From positions 1,559,001 through 1,623,000 of the forward strand of contig NZ_CP011567.1 of the NCBI RefSeq assembly GCF_001655615.1: 64,000 nt of DNA. The letters run 5' to 3'. Both the position numbers and the translations under genes were made by a program. Shown here one piece after another: positions 17,147 through 25,448 of this stretch. The stretch comes from Pseudomonas sp. GR 6-02 (GTDB lineage Bacteria > Pseudomonadota > Gammaproteobacteria > Pseudomonadales > Pseudomonadaceae). Under the pieces are notes generated by a model. The model was not told where the DNA came from. It did no database searches and was given only the letters and a program-made list of their open reading frames with translations. How positions within the stretch are numbered: the stretch's first letter is position 1; the number at the start of each line of letters is the position of its first letter.

Positions 17147-17872
17147 TCAGGCCTTGATACTGACCAGACTCAACAACTGCCCATCCATCACCGCAAACTG
17201 CGCGTCCAGTTCGGTGCCGCTGCGCCACTCACTGGACAGGTCGGTCAGCAACTGCAACCGCACTTCACCGCCCTCGCTCCACTCCAGCACTTCGGCGTGT
17301 TCGAAGTAGAAGCGCTTTTGGACGATCGGGTAGAGCGCCTTGAACAGGCTTTCCTTCACCGAAAACGTCAGCGTCACCACCATCGCCAACTGATCGCGAG
17401 CCCCGGCGGTCAAGCGCTGCAACTCAGGCCCGGTGAGAATCTCTCCGGCCAGGCGTTCGGCCCGTTCTGCGTCGAGCAGATTTTCCAGGTCCATTCCCAA
17501 GCCGCGCCAATGGGCCTTGTTCGCGACAATCGCCGCGGCCCGGCCGGTGCTGTGGGTGATCGAACCGGTGATATGCGCTGGCCACACCGGTGCGCGGTCT
17601 TCACCAATGGCCGGAATGAAGCTCAGCCCTTCCAGCTGTTGCAACGCGGCTCGAGCGCAAATCCGCCCGGCAAGAAACTCGGCCTGACGCTTGGCCACCG
17701 AACGCTGGATGCTCGCGGGCGGCTCGATGGCGCTGCGCTGGAAATCATCGCTGGCCAATTGCTTGGTATCGAAGTGAGTGCCCAGCAGGACCGTATCGGG
17801 CAGCACAAACGGCAGCGGCCAATGGGCGTCGAGCGGGGTGCAGCAGGCGGGTAGGGCGGGGACGGGATTCAT
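17147..17872 (-). CDS. pcpS: 4'-phosphopantetheinyl transferase (EntD/PcpS type)
   Basis: A 241-residue enzyme that moves the phosphopantetheine arm of CoA onto serine of acyl and peptidyl carrier proteins, activating fatty acid synthase ACP and siderophore synthetases. Motifs are present in order: RICARAALQQL near residue 85, ITGSITHSTGRAAAIV, GMDLE (magnesium ligands) and FSVKESLFKALYP. P. aeruginosa PcpS is the single broad-range enzyme of that species. I chose the start at MNPVPALP; an ATG nine bases earlier is equally possible. An upstream extension runs into a repeat element and is not credible. Confidence 0.88.
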   Translation of the reverse strand: MNPVPALPACCTPLDAHWPLPFVLPDTVLLGTHFDTKQLASDDFQRSAIEPPASIQRSVAKRQAEFLAGRICARAALQQLEGLSFIPAIGEDRAPVWPAHITGSITHSTGRAAAIVANKAHWRGLGMDLENLLDAERAERLAGEILTGPELQRLTAGARDQLAMVVTLTFSVKESLFKALYPIVQKRFYFEHAEVLEWSEGGEVRLQLLTDLSSEWRSGTELDAQFAVMDGQLLSLVSIKA

Positions 17873-17924
17873 GACGGGCATTTTGCCGTTTAGCTCAATG
17901 GCTGGGTAGTGGCAGCAGGGCTTT

Positions 17925-18057
17925 TGTGGCGAGGGGGCTTGCCCCCGTTCGGCTGCGAAGCAGTCGTAAACCCGGTCAACGTGGTGTGTCTGTCGACATG
18001 CGATTGCAGGTTTTGGGGCTGCTTCGCAGCCCAACGGGGGCAAGCCCCCTCGCCACA
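17925..18057. repeat. REPIN doublet (TGTGGCGAGGGGGCTTGC family)
   Basis: The arms start TGTGGCGAGGGGGCTTGCCC and end in the exact complement. Inner arms GGCTGCGAAGCAG / GGCTGCTTCGCAGCC are also complementary. It lies between pcpS and the dienelactone hydrolase gene. Confidence 0.85.
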
Positions 18058-18070
18058 GAGGTCTATCTGA

Positions 18071-18862
18071 TCAGCCAAAGATCTTCTTGAAAAACGCCTG
18101 CATGTCCGCCCACGACTTCTCATCGGCGGCCTTGTTGTAACCAATGTCCGGCCCGCCATGATCGCCATGGCTCAGACGATCCGCATCAGGGTTGCTGAAG
18201 CCATGCTTGGCGCCTTCGAGGCTGACAAATTTATAGTCGGCACCGGCCTTGTCCATTTCCGCCTTGAACGCCGTCACGTTTTCCGCTGTGACCATGCTGT
18301 CCAGGGCGCCATGCTCCACCAGGATTTTCGCTTTCACACTGCCAGGCACCGCCGGCGTATTGGTCGCCAGTGCACCGTGGAAACTCACCACGCCCGCCAG
18401 CGGCAATCCCTGGCGTGCGGCATTCAGCACCACTGCGCCACCGAAGCAATAGCCGATGGCCGCCAGTTTGGCCGGATCGGTCTGTGGCTGTTTCTTCAGC
18501 AAATCGAGCCCGGCCTGAAACCGCGCGCTGGCTGCTGCGCTGTCCTTTGTCGCGGCTTGCATGAACGCCATGGCGTCCTTGGGGTGTTCGGTGTTCTTGC
18601 CGTCGCCATACATGTCGATCGCCAGTGCGCTGTAGCCCAGACCCGCCAGATCGCGTGCGCGCCGCTTGGCGTAGTCGTTGAGCCCCCACCATTCATGTAC
18701 CACCACCACACCCGGACGCGGACCTTTAATGGCGTCGTCGTAGGCGTAATAGCCAATCAGCTTGGTGCCATCGGCACTCTGATAGGGAATTTCCTGGGTC
18801 TTGATGGCGGCCTGGCTGACCCCGCTCACGGCCAGTAATACAAGGGCGAGCAACACACGCAT
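18071..18862 (-). CDS. Periplasmic dienelactone hydrolase family protein
   Basis: A 263-residue alpha/beta hydrolase with an N-terminal signal peptide (hydrophobic core LLALVLLAVSG, cleavage after SQA). The dienelactone hydrolase triad is visible: Cys in GYCFGGAVV, Asp in HGALDSMV and His in GAKHGFS. Family members cleave lactones or esters. Export to the periplasm argues against a role in chlorocatechol breakdown. Its substrate is unknown. It is divergent from oprH across a 147-base promoter region. Confidence 0.85.
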   Translation of the reverse strand: MRVLLALVLLAVSGVSQAAIKTQEIPYQSADGTKLIGYYAYDDAIKGPRPGVVVVHEWWGLNDYAKRRARDLAGLGYSALAIDMYGDGKNTEHPKDAMAFMQAATKDSAAASARFQAGLDLLKKQPQTDPAKLAAIGYCFGGAVVLNAARQGLPLAGVVSFHGALATNTPAVPGSVKAKILVEHGALDSMVTAENVTAFKAEMDKAGADYKFVSLEGAKHGFSNPDADRLSHGDHGGPDIGYNKAADEKSWADMQAFFKKIFG

Positions 18863-18910
18863 GGCTGAATCTCCTTACAAACAAACGTCAAGAAAGCGTA
18901 GCCGATTTGA

Positions 18911-18937
18911 TTCAGCTCAGGTTCAGAGTGCGTTCAG
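18911..18937 (+). promoter_or_regulatory. Candidate PhoP operator upstream of oprH: three TTCAG half-sites at 11-bp steps
   Basis: TTCAG occurs at 18911, 18922 and 18933, each separated by six bases; the last two extend to GTTCAG. Direct repeats at one helical turn are the binding pattern of OmpR-family regulators. The position, 73-99 bases before the oprH start, fits an activator site for PhoP autoregulation of oprH-phoP-phoQ. Confidence 0.6.
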
Positions 18938-19009
18938 GGGCTGTACAGGGTGAGGTCAGTAACCTTGCCCCGTACCCAAAAAGCACATAGCGCATGAGGA
19001 AATTCCCCA

Positions 19010-19612
19010 ATGACTACTTTGAAAAAGCTGCTGCTGGCTTTCACCGTGATGGGCGCCAGTGTTGCCGCCCACGCCGACACCACCAATTTTGCCGGGCTGA
19101 CCTTTGGCCAGACCAGCGACAAGGTTAAAAAATCCAGTGCCCTGAACGACAACCTCAACCACCCGAACGCCGACGGTGTGATCGGCAAGGACAACACCTG
19201 GGGTTTGCGTGTGGGCCAGCAAGACAGCCAGGGCCGCTACTACGCCACTTACGACAACGTGTCGGGCTCGCATAATGGCATTAAACTGCGTCAGGAAAAC
19301 CTGCTGGGCAGCTACGATCTGTTTTACCCAGTGGGTGGCAGCACCAAACTGTTCGGCGGTGCCACGGCCGGTTTGACCAAAATGACCCAGGAATCGCCAG
19401 GCTTCAGCCGCGACAGCGACATCGGTTACGCCATTGGCGGCCAGCTCGGCGTGTTGCAGCAAGTTACGCAAAACACCTCGGTCGAGCTGGGTTACCGTTA
19501 CCTGCGTAGCAACGCCAGCACCGAGATGAGCGAGCGCGGCGGCAGCAAACAGGGGTCGCTGGACTTGACCAGCAGCGCCCAGACGTACTTGTCCGCCAAC
19601 TACGCTTTCTAA
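19010..19612 (+). CDS. oprH: OprH outer membrane protein
   Basis: A 200-residue outer-membrane beta-barrel. A signal peptide ends at AAHA near residue 22. The C-terminal phenylalanine (SANYAF) is the usual assembly signal. Segments such as LRQENLLGSYD, KLFGGATAGL and ELGYRYLRSNASTEM match what I recall of P. aeruginosa OprH, an eight-stranded barrel that binds LPS and substitutes for Mg2+ cross-bridges under magnesium limitation. It precedes phoP by 92 bases, reproducing the oprH-phoP-phoQ order. GAGGAAAT serves as ribosome site. Confidence 0.92.
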   Translation: MTTLKKLLLAFTVMGASVAAHADTTNFAGLTFGQTSDKVKKSSALNDNLNHPNADGVIGKDNTWGLRVGQQDSQGRYYATYDNVSGSHNGIKLRQENLLGSYDLFYPVGGSTKLFGGATAGLTKMTQESPGFSRDSDIGYAIGGQLGVLQQVTQNTSVELGYRYLRSNASTEMSERGGSKQGSLDLTSSAQTYLSANYAF

Positions 19613-19704
19613 ACAGCGTTTGGTTGCCAGTCAGTTAAGCCTCGCAACCTGTGGGAGCAGGCTTGACTGACCTTTGGAGATGTTGATTTGCCCCGGAGAG
19701 CCTT

Positions 19705-20382
19705 ATGAAATTGCTGGTTGTCGAAGATGAAGCGCTGTTGCGCCATCACCTGCAGACCCGTTTGACGGACAGCGGCCACGTGGTCGAGGCCGTGGCCAAC
19801 GCCATCGATGCGTTGCATCAGGCCGAGCAGTTCAACCATGACCTGGCGGTGATCGACCTCGGTTTGCCGGGCATGGGCGGGCTCGACCTGATTCGTCAGC
19901 TGCGCTCCCAGGGCAAGACGTTTCCGATCCTGATCCTCACCGCGCGCGGCAACTGGCAAGACAAGGTCGAAGGCCTCGCCGCCGGTGCCGACGACTACGT
20001 GGTCAAGCCGTTCCAGTTCGAAGAGCTGGACGCCCGGCTCAATGCCTTGCTGCGTCGCTCCAGCGGTTTCACCCAGTCGACCATCGTCGCCGGTCCCTTG
20101 GTGCTGGATCTCAATCGCAAACAGGCGTCCCTCGATGACCAGCCGCTGGCGCTGACCGCCTACGAATACCGGATCCTCGAATACCTGATGCGCCATCACC
20201 AGCAAGTGGTGGCCAAGGACCGCTTGATGGAGCAACTCTATCCGGATGACGACGAGCGCGATCCGAATGTGATCGAAGTGCTGGTCGGCCGCTTGCGTCG
20301 CAAACTCGAAGGCCCGGCCGGGTTCAAGCCGATCGATACCGTGCGTGGCCTCGGCTACCTGTTCAATGAGCGCTGCACTTGA
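19705..20382 (+). CDS. phoP: PhoP response regulator
   Basis: A 225-residue OmpR-family regulator. The receiver has VVEDE, the phospho-acceptor in VIDLGLPGMGG and VVKPFQFEEL. The C-terminal winged helix has LTAYEYRILEYLMRHHQQVV and TVRGLGYLFNERCT. PhoP responds to low Mg2+ and cationic peptides through PhoQ. It controls LPS modification, oprH and its own operon. It overlaps phoQ by four bases. Confidence 0.94.
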   Translation: MKLLVVEDEALLRHHLQTRLTDSGHVVEAVANAIDALHQAEQFNHDLAVIDLGLPGMGGLDLIRQLRSQGKTFPILILTARGNWQDKVEGLAAGADDYVVKPFQFEELDARLNALLRRSSGFTQSTIVAGPLVLDLNRKQASLDDQPLALTAYEYRILEYLMRHHQQVVAKDRLMEQLYPDDDERDPNVIEVLVGRLRRKLEGPAGFKPIDTVRGLGYLFNERCT

Positions 20383-21725
20383 TTCGTTCCCTTCGTGTCC
20401 GCTTGATGCTCGCCGCCACCACCCTGGCGGTGTTGTTCATGCTGGCGTTACTGCCGGCGATGCAGGGCGCGTTCAGCCTGGCGTTGCAGGACTCCATCGA
20501 GCAGCGCCTGGCGTCGGATGTCACCACGCTGATCTCCGCCGCGCGGGTGGATAACAACCGCTTGCAGATGCCGGCGCAGTTACCCGATGAGCGTTTCAAC
20601 CTCACCGACAGCCGTTTGCTCGGCTACATCTATGACCGCGAAGGTCACCTGGTCTGGCGCTCGAGGGCCACCCAGGAAGAGAACATCAACTACAAGCCGC
20701 GTTACGACGGGCGCGGGAACGAGTTCGCGAGGATTCGCGAGGCCAATGGTGAAGAGTTTTTCGTCTATGACGTCGAGGTCAAGCTGCTCGGCGGCAAAAG
20801 CGCGGCGTTCAGCATCGTCGCGCTGCAACCGGTGCGCGAATACGAAGTCACCCTCGAAGGCCTGCGGGAAAACCTCTACCTGGGCTTCGGTGCCGCGTTA
20901 CTGGTGTTGCTCGTCTTGCTCTGGGTCGGCCTGACCTGGGGCTTGCAGGCGTTGAGCCGGCTGAGCCAGGAGCTGGACCAGATCGAAAGCGGCACCCGCG
21001 AAAGCCTCAGCGAACAACACCCGCGCGAACTGCTGCGCCTGACCGGCTCGCTCAACCGTTTGCTGCACAGCGAGCGTGAACAGCGCAGCCGTTACCGCGA
21101 CTCCCTCGACGACCTGGCCCACAGCCTGAAAACCCCGCTGGCGGTGTTGCAAGGGGTCAGCGAAGACATGGCGCAAAAGCCGCAAGAGCGCGATCAGGCC
21201 TGGGTGCTGCAAACCCAGATCGAACGCATGAGCCAGCAGATCAGCTATCAACTGCAACGGGCCAGCCTGCGCAAAAGTGGTCTGGTGCGCCATCAGGTAC
21301 GCCTGCGCCCGGTGCTGCAAAGCCTCTGCGACACCCTGGACAAGGTCTACCGCGACAAACGCGTGCGGGTCGCCTTCGATCTGCCGGATCAGTGCTACGT
21401 GCCGATCGAGCAGGGCGCCTTGCTGGAAATGATGGGCAACCTGCTGGAAAACGCCTATCGCCTGTGCCTGAACGAAGTACGCATCAGCGTGCGCGAAACC
21501 CTCAGTAGCATTGAGCTTTGCATTGAAGACGATGGCCCCGGTGTACCACCGGACCAACGCGCACGGATTCTCGAGCGCGGCGAGCGGCTGGACCGCCAGC
21601 ATCCGGGGCAGGGGATTGGCTTGGCGGTGGTCAAGGACATCATCGAAAGCTACAGCGCCAAGCTGACGCTGGGGGATTCGCCGATGGGCGGCGCGGCGTT
21701 CCGGATTCATTTTCCGGTGGTTTAA
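20379..21725 (+). CDS. phoQ: PhoQ sensor kinase
   Basis: A 448-residue inner-membrane kinase. TM1 is about 10-30, the periplasmic sensor about 31-160, and TM2 about 163-188. The dimerisation helix has the PhoQ-type H-box LAHSLKTPLAVL, and the ATPase part has NLLENAYRLC, DDGPGVP and GIGLAVVKDII. The start is TTG within the phoP stop, so translation is coupled. The periplasmic domain carries acidic residues (DERFNLTDS, EENINY), but the classic enteric acidic patch is not evident at this level. Confidence 0.92.
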   Translation: MIRSLRVRLMLAATTLAVLFMLALLPAMQGAFSLALQDSIEQRLASDVTTLISAARVDNNRLQMPAQLPDERFNLTDSRLLGYIYDREGHLVWRSRATQEENINYKPRYDGRGNEFARIREANGEEFFVYDVEVKLLGGKSAAFSIVALQPVREYEVTLEGLRENLYLGFGAALLVLLVLLWVGLTWGLQALSRLSQELDQIESGTRESLSEQHPRELLRLTGSLNRLLHSEREQRSRYRDSLDDLAHSLKTPLAVLQGVSEDMAQKPQERDQAWVLQTQIERMSQQISYQLQRASLRKSGLVRHQVRLRPVLQSLCDTLDKVYRDKRVRVAFDLPDQCYVPIEQGALLEMMGNLLENAYRLCLNEVRISVRETLSSIELCIEDDGPGVPPDQRARILERGERLDRQHPGQGIGLAVVKDIIESYSAKLTLGDSPMGGAAFRIHFPVV

Positions 21726-21726
21726 C

Positions 21727-21757
21727 GATCGTTCCCACGCTCTGCGTGGGAACGATC
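21727..21757. repeat. Short palindromic repeat GATCGTTCCCACGC-TCT-complement
   Basis: Fourteen-base arms surround a TCT loop, right after the phoQ stop. A near-identical element, with ATTCCCACGC, follows the glycosylase gene at 29907-29937. It could end the phoQ transcript, but no T-tract follows. Confidence 0.8.
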
Positions 21758-21840
21758 AACAGGCGATGTTTAATAGACATTTCCAGACACTCACCCAACC
21801 TACATATCCTTGCGCCGCTGCCTACGACTACGCCAGAATC

Positions 21841-22085
21841 CGCCGGCTAGTGCGCCTGGGGCGTGGGCTATATCGTTTCCTTGTCGCTGACCAATCAGCG
21901 ATCGGGTTTAGCAGCCCGGGTCATCTCTAGGCGTACAACGTTAGTCGTTCATATTATGGCGGCTTTGCGTGGGGCACTTCGGTGCGCCGGGTTCTAGAGT
22001 CCTGGTCTGCTAACCCGCGTACAGCCGCCACCTCTTTTTCGTTTAGCAGCGATATGTAGCGGCTCCATTACTCTAGGAGCGTCAT
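21841..22085 (+). promoter_or_regulatory. Structured, apparently bistable 5' leader of the DUF6124-type gene
   Basis: Hairpins seen: TCGCTGA-CCAA-TCAGCGA (21884-21901), GCAC-TTCG-GTGC (21974-21985) and a closing stem TGGCGGCT (21957-21964) with AGCCGCCA (22023-22030). The central segment holds CTAGAG (21994-21999) and CTGCTAACCCG (22007-22017). It can pair with an upstream copy, CGGGTTTAGCAG (21903-21914) plus CTCTAG (21925-21930). It can also pair with a downstream copy, GTTTAGCAG (22041-22049) plus CTCTAG (22071-22076), the latter touching the ribosome site TAGGAG. Both arrangements nest correctly and exclude each other. I know no named RNA family for it. Confidence 0.6.
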
Positions 22086-22445
22086 ATGTTCAAGATCACA
22101 CCGAACCCACCGGAAACCGATCCAACATCCCCCTACGAATCCCTCGATTCCAAAAAACTCCACGAAGCCGCCGACCGCGCCCTCGACCACTACCTCAAAC
22201 CACCCACTCCCAAAGACACCAAGCGCAAACCCAGCACCATTTACCATGTGGGTGCGAAGGTCGATAACGAAACACTGCTGGTCAACGCCTGCGAATCCCT
22301 GGCGTCAGCGAGCGTGATGCTCAGTGAATTCGCCGGGTTGATGGACATGCCCCATCGCAACATGATGTTGGGGATTCAATCGGTGGTCATGCTCGGGGAG
22401 TTGGCCGTCAACCGGGTGCTGGATAACCTCGATCCGCAAGGCTAA
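22086..22445 (+). CDS. DUF6124 (formerly DUF3077-like) small protein
   Basis: A 119-residue protein with a proline-rich, charged N-terminus (PNPPETDPTSPYESLDSKKL) and a helical C-terminal half (ETLLVNACESLASASVMLSEFAGLMD, then MLGIQSVVMLGELAVNRVLDNLDPQ). I recognise it as the DUF6124 family, frequent in several copies in fluorescent pseudomonads and without assigned function. It has no signal peptide or membrane segment. TAGGAG seven bases before the ATG is the ribosome site and lies inside the switch-like leader described above, so expression is probably set at translation. Confidence 0.75.
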   Translation: MFKITPNPPETDPTSPYESLDSKKLHEAADRALDHYLKPPTPKDTKRKPSTIYHVGAKVDNETLLVNACESLASASVMLSEFAGLMDMPHRNMMLGIQSVVMLGELAVNRVLDNLDPQG

Positions 22446-22470
22446 CGAAAGTCTGTGGTGAGAGCACTTA

Positions 22471-22605
22471 TTGTGGCGAGGGAGCTTGCTCCCGCTCGGC
22501 TGCGAAGCAGTCGCAAAACCTGAGTTTGCGGTGTGTCTGAAAAACCGTGATTGCCGGGTTTGGGGTCGCTTCGCAACCCAGCGGGAGCAAGCTCCCTCGC
22601 CACAA
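22471..22605. repeat. REPIN doublet (TTGTGGCGAGGGAGCTTGC family)
   Basis: Arms beginning TTGTGGCGAGGGAGCTTGC and ending in the complement enclose CGCTCGGCTGCGAAGCAG and a related inner arm. It lies between the DUF6124 gene and the AraC-type regulator gene. Confidence 0.85.
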
Positions 22606-22633
22606 CAGCATGGCTGCCTGCAAAGTTGTGAAA

Positions 22634-23632
22634 TCAGTTCTCCTGCGCCCGATAGGCCCCCGGCGTCAAACCCGTCCACTTCTTGAACGCCCGATGAAAC
22701 GCCGAAGGCTCTGAAAACCCCAACTGCTCGGCAATTTGTTGCAACGATAGATCCGCCCGCCCCAGGTGATAAATCGCGATGTCCCGGCGTAACTGATCCT
22801 TCAATTCCTGAAAACTCGTGCCTTCCTCACGCAAATGCCGACGCAAGGTTTGCGGGCTGATGTGCAGGTGCGCCGCCACTGCTTCCAGGTCCGGCCAGCG
22901 TGCACTGTCGCGGCTGAGCAAGCGCCGCAATTGGCTGCTCAGGCTGTCGCCTTCGTCGGGGCGTGACAGCAGGTCGGCGGGGGAGCGCTCGAGAAAGTGC
23001 TTGAGGGTTCGTTCGTCCTGCAACAGCGGCATGTTCAGGTAGCGGCTGTGGAACAGCAGGCTACTCTGAGTAGTATCGAACGTTAGCGGGCAGGAAAACA
23101 GCAAGTCGTATTCGGCCCCGTGCTCGGGCCTCGGGTAGCTGAATGTGGCGTGCTCCAGACGAATGCGCTGGCCGATCAGCCAGCTGCCGAACCGATGCCA
23201 GATCACCAGCAGGCTTTCGCTGAGGAAGTGGTCCGGGTCCCACAGCGGCGAATCGTCGAGGCTCAGGCGAATCATCTCGCCTTCGCGGCTCAAGGTCAGA
23301 CGCGGCGCCCCGGGAAACAGGCTGTAAAACAACAGGCCGCGATTGAGTGCTTTCTCCAGCGTGCGGCAGTGGATCACCGCGTGGCACATCATCGCGAAGC
23401 TGCCGGGTTTGCTCGGGGCCTGCCCGAAGCCCAGGTATTCGTCGTCCAGGGCCAGCCACAATCCCTGGATCAACCGGGTGAACTGTTCCGGCGCGATTCG
23501 GGCGCGCGGTTCTTCAAGCAACTCGGGGCTGATCCCCAGTTGCTGCAGCAGGCTCGAATAGTCGTAGCCACGTCGGCGTGCGCCGCCGAGGGCGGCACGG
23601 GCGAAATGGCTGGCGATGGTGCGTTCACGCAT
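22634..23632 (-). CDS. AraC-family transcriptional regulator with Arabinose_bd-type N-domain
   Basis: A 332-residue regulator. Residues about 20-205 form the ligand/dimerisation region of the PF12625 type common in pseudomonads. The C-terminal 100 residues form an AraC DNA-binding domain with two helix-turn-helix units: VAAHLHISPQTLRRHLREEG and IAEQLGFSEPSAFHRAFKKWTGLTP. I chose the ATG at MRERTIASHF, which matches family starts; a longer frame extends upstream into the dctA control region. It is divergent from dctA across 337 bases, but the dctA promoter is of sigma-54 type, so it need not be its regulator. Confidence 0.85.
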   Translation of the reverse strand: MRERTIASHFARAALGGARRRGYDYSSLLQQLGISPELLEEPRARIAPEQFTRLIQGLWLALDDEYLGFGQAPSKPGSFAMMCHAVIHCRTLEKALNRGLLFYSLFPGAPRLTLSREGEMIRLSLDDSPLWDPDHFLSESLLVIWHRFGSWLIGQRIRLEHATFSYPRPEHGAEYDLLFSCPLTFDTTQSSLLFHSRYLNMPLLQDERTLKHFLERSPADLLSRPDEGDSLSSQLRRLLSRDSARWPDLEAVAAHLHISPQTLRRHLREEGTSFQELKDQLRRDIAIYHLGRADLSLQQIAEQLGFSEPSAFHRAFKKWTGLTPGAYRAQEN

Positions 23633-23689
23633 GGGGCAGGTCCGTCCACTGAGCAATGGATGGTAGCGGTGCCCATCGACGATGAACAA

Positions 23690-23744
23690 GGCGGATATCC
23701 GCCAAATTGCAGGACGAGGTCAGGTGGGTTGGCGGAAATCCGCC
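23690..23744 (+). promoter_or_regulatory. Paired palindromic upstream activator sites for dctA
   Basis: GGCGGATATCCGCC (23690-23703) and GGCGGAAATCCGCC (23731-23744) have identical six-base arms. Their centres are 41 bases apart, about four helical turns, so they lie on the same face of DNA. They sit roughly 105-160 bases before the predicted start, as expected for an enhancer-binding protein such as DctD. Confidence 0.7.
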
Positions 23745-23823
23745 ACATGGTGGTAACTGGTTGGTGACCAAAAGAAACCTGTAACCCTTGATGTCAAAAG
23801 GCTCGCAGGCTTTTTGGCGAATG

Positions 23824-23839
23824 TGGCACGGGCCTTGCG
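23824..23839 (+). promoter_or_regulatory. Sigma-54 promoter of dctA
   Basis: TGGCACG-GGCC-TTGCG matches the -24/-12 consensus except for the last base. Transcription should start near 23850. Confidence 0.85.
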
Positions 23840-23969
23840 ATACAACCAGCAGATGCCTGCCGTTGCGCAGCTCGACAAAACAAATCCCTCCAGTGCAGGA
23901 GGGTTCGCAATTGAAGTGTCTTGGGCAACAGATGGATGTTGTCACCGGGCGCTCTTGAGGAACTTTGCA

Positions 23970-25304
23970 ATGACGACTCGTCAGCCACTGTACAAATCCC
24001 TGTATTTCCAGGTGATCGTTGCCATCGCCATCGGCATCCTGCTCGGTCACTTCTACCCGCAGACCGGTGTAGCCCTCAAGCCGTTGGGTGACGGGTTCAT
24101 CAAACTGATCAAAATGATCATCGCTCCCATCATTTTCTGCACCGTCGTCAGCGGTATCGCGGGCATGCAGAACATGAAGTCGGTCGGCAAGACCGGCGGT
24201 TACGCGCTGCTGTATTTCGAAATCGTTTCGACAATTGCACTGCTGGTCGGTCTGGTGGTGGTCAACATCGTGCAGCCGGGTAACGGCATGCACATCGATG
24301 TCACCACGCTGGATGCCTCCAAAATCGCAACCTACGTGGCTGCCGGTGCGGATCAAAGCGTCGTTGGCTTCCTGCTGAACGTGATCCCGACCACCATCTT
24401 CGGTGCGTTCGCCACGGGCGATATCCTGCAAGTGCTGATGTTCTCGGTGATCTTCGGTTTCGCCCTGCATCGCCTGGGTGCCTACGGCAAGCCGATCCTG
24501 GACTTCATCGATCGCTTCGCCCACGTGATGTTCAACATCATCAACATGATCATGAAGCTCGCGCCGCTCGGTGCCTTGGGTGCCATGGCGTTCACCATCG
24601 GTGCTTATGGCGTTGGCTCGCTGGTGCAACTCGGTCAATTGATGGCCTGCTTCTACATCACCTGCCTGCTGTTCATTCTGGTGGTGCTGGGTGGTATTGC
24701 TCGTGCTCACGGCTTCAGCGTTCTGAAAGTGATCCGCTACATCCGTGAAGAGCTGTTGATCGTGCTGGGTACTTCCTCTTCGGAGTCGGTACTGCCACGC
24801 ATGCTGATCAAAATGGAGCGTCTGGGGGCGCAGAAATCCGTGGTAGGTCTGGTGATCCCGACCGGCTACTCGTTCAACCTCGACGGTACGGCGATCTACC
24901 TGACCATGGCGGCAGTGTTCATTGCTCAGGCCACCGACACCCACATGGACATCACTCACCAGATCACTCTGCTGGTGGTGTTGCTGCTGTCCTCCAAAGG
25001 CGCTGCTGGCGTGACCGGTAGTGGCTTCATCGTACTGGCCGCTACCTTGTCCGCTGTTGGCCACCTGCCGGTTGCCGGCCTGGCGCTGATCCTGGGTATC
25101 GACCGTTTCATGTCCGAAGCCCGCGCGTTGACCAACCTGATCGGTAACGCGGTTGCCACCATTGTTGTGGCCAAGTGGGTCAAGGAACTCGACACCGACG
25201 TGCTGCAATCCGAGCTGGCCTCGGGCGGTCGCGGCATTGCCGACGAGCCTAAAGATGATGTTTTGGGCCACGTCGAAGGGGCAACCCCGACGAACGCCAA
25301 GTAA
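23970..25304 (+). CDS. dctA: DctA C4-dicarboxylate:cation symporter
   Basis: A 444-residue inner-membrane transporter of the glutamate/dicarboxylate symporter family. It takes up succinate, fumarate and malate. Family marks include the serine-rich hairpin [12 protein letters not shown] near residue 275, the substrate-site motif [13 protein letters not shown], and [20 protein letters not shown]. The length equals typical DctA. The ATG follows GAGGAAC. The sigma-54 promoter with paired palindromes upstream is the classic DctB/DctD control arrangement. A terminator follows the stop. Confidence 0.94.
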   Translation: MTTRQPLYKSLYFQVIVAIAIGILLGHFYPQTGVALKPLGDGFIKLIKMIIAPIIFCTVVSGIAGMQNMKSVGKTGGYALLYFEIVSTIALLVGLVVVNIVQPGNGMHIDVTTLDASKIATYVAAGADQSVVGFLLNVIPTTIFGAFATGDILQVLMFSVIFGFALHRLGAYGKPILDFIDRFAHVMFNIINMIMKLAPLGALGAMAFTIGAYGVGSLVQLGQLMACFYITCLLFILVVLGGIARAHGFSVLKVIRYIREELLIVLGTSSSESVLPRMLIKMERLGAQKSVVGLVIPTGYSFNLDGTAIYLTMAAVFIAQATDTHMDITHQITLLVVLLLSSKGAAGVTGSGFIVLAATLSAVGHLPVAGLALILGIDRFMSEARALTNLIGNAVATIVVAKWVKELDTDVLQSELASGGRGIADEPKDDVLGHVEGATPTNAK

Positions 25305-25318
25305 GCCTTGTTGTAAAT

Positions 25319-25345
25319 GAAAAACCCGCTTCGGCGGGTTTTTTG
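25319..25345 (+). terminator. Intrinsic terminator after dctA
   Basis: AAAACCCGC-TTCG-GCGGGTTTTTT is a stable stem with a TTCG tetraloop and a six-T tail. Confidence 0.9.
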
Positions 25346-25448
25346 TTGCCTGCGATTTGAGCGTAACGGTCAGTGTCACTGGCACATAAGGTGATTGCTG
25401 CAATGTCCCGGGCTGCCTAGGCTTGGGGGACTGCACTGGAGAACGCTC

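Larger units (their letters stand above)
23633..23969. other. Divergent control region of the araC-type gene and dctA
   Basis: This 337-base gap holds two 14-bp palindromes, a sigma-54 promoter and a leader of about 120 bases before dctA. An in-frame extension of dctA to 23814 has no ribosome site and starts before the predicted transcription start, so it is not coding. Confidence 0.7.

Noticed and set aside
21903..22049. Integron attC-like site in the DUF6124 leader
   Set aside because: The core sites do not fit RYYYAAC/GTTRRRY, and no integrase gene is in the window; the complementarity is better explained as RNA structure.
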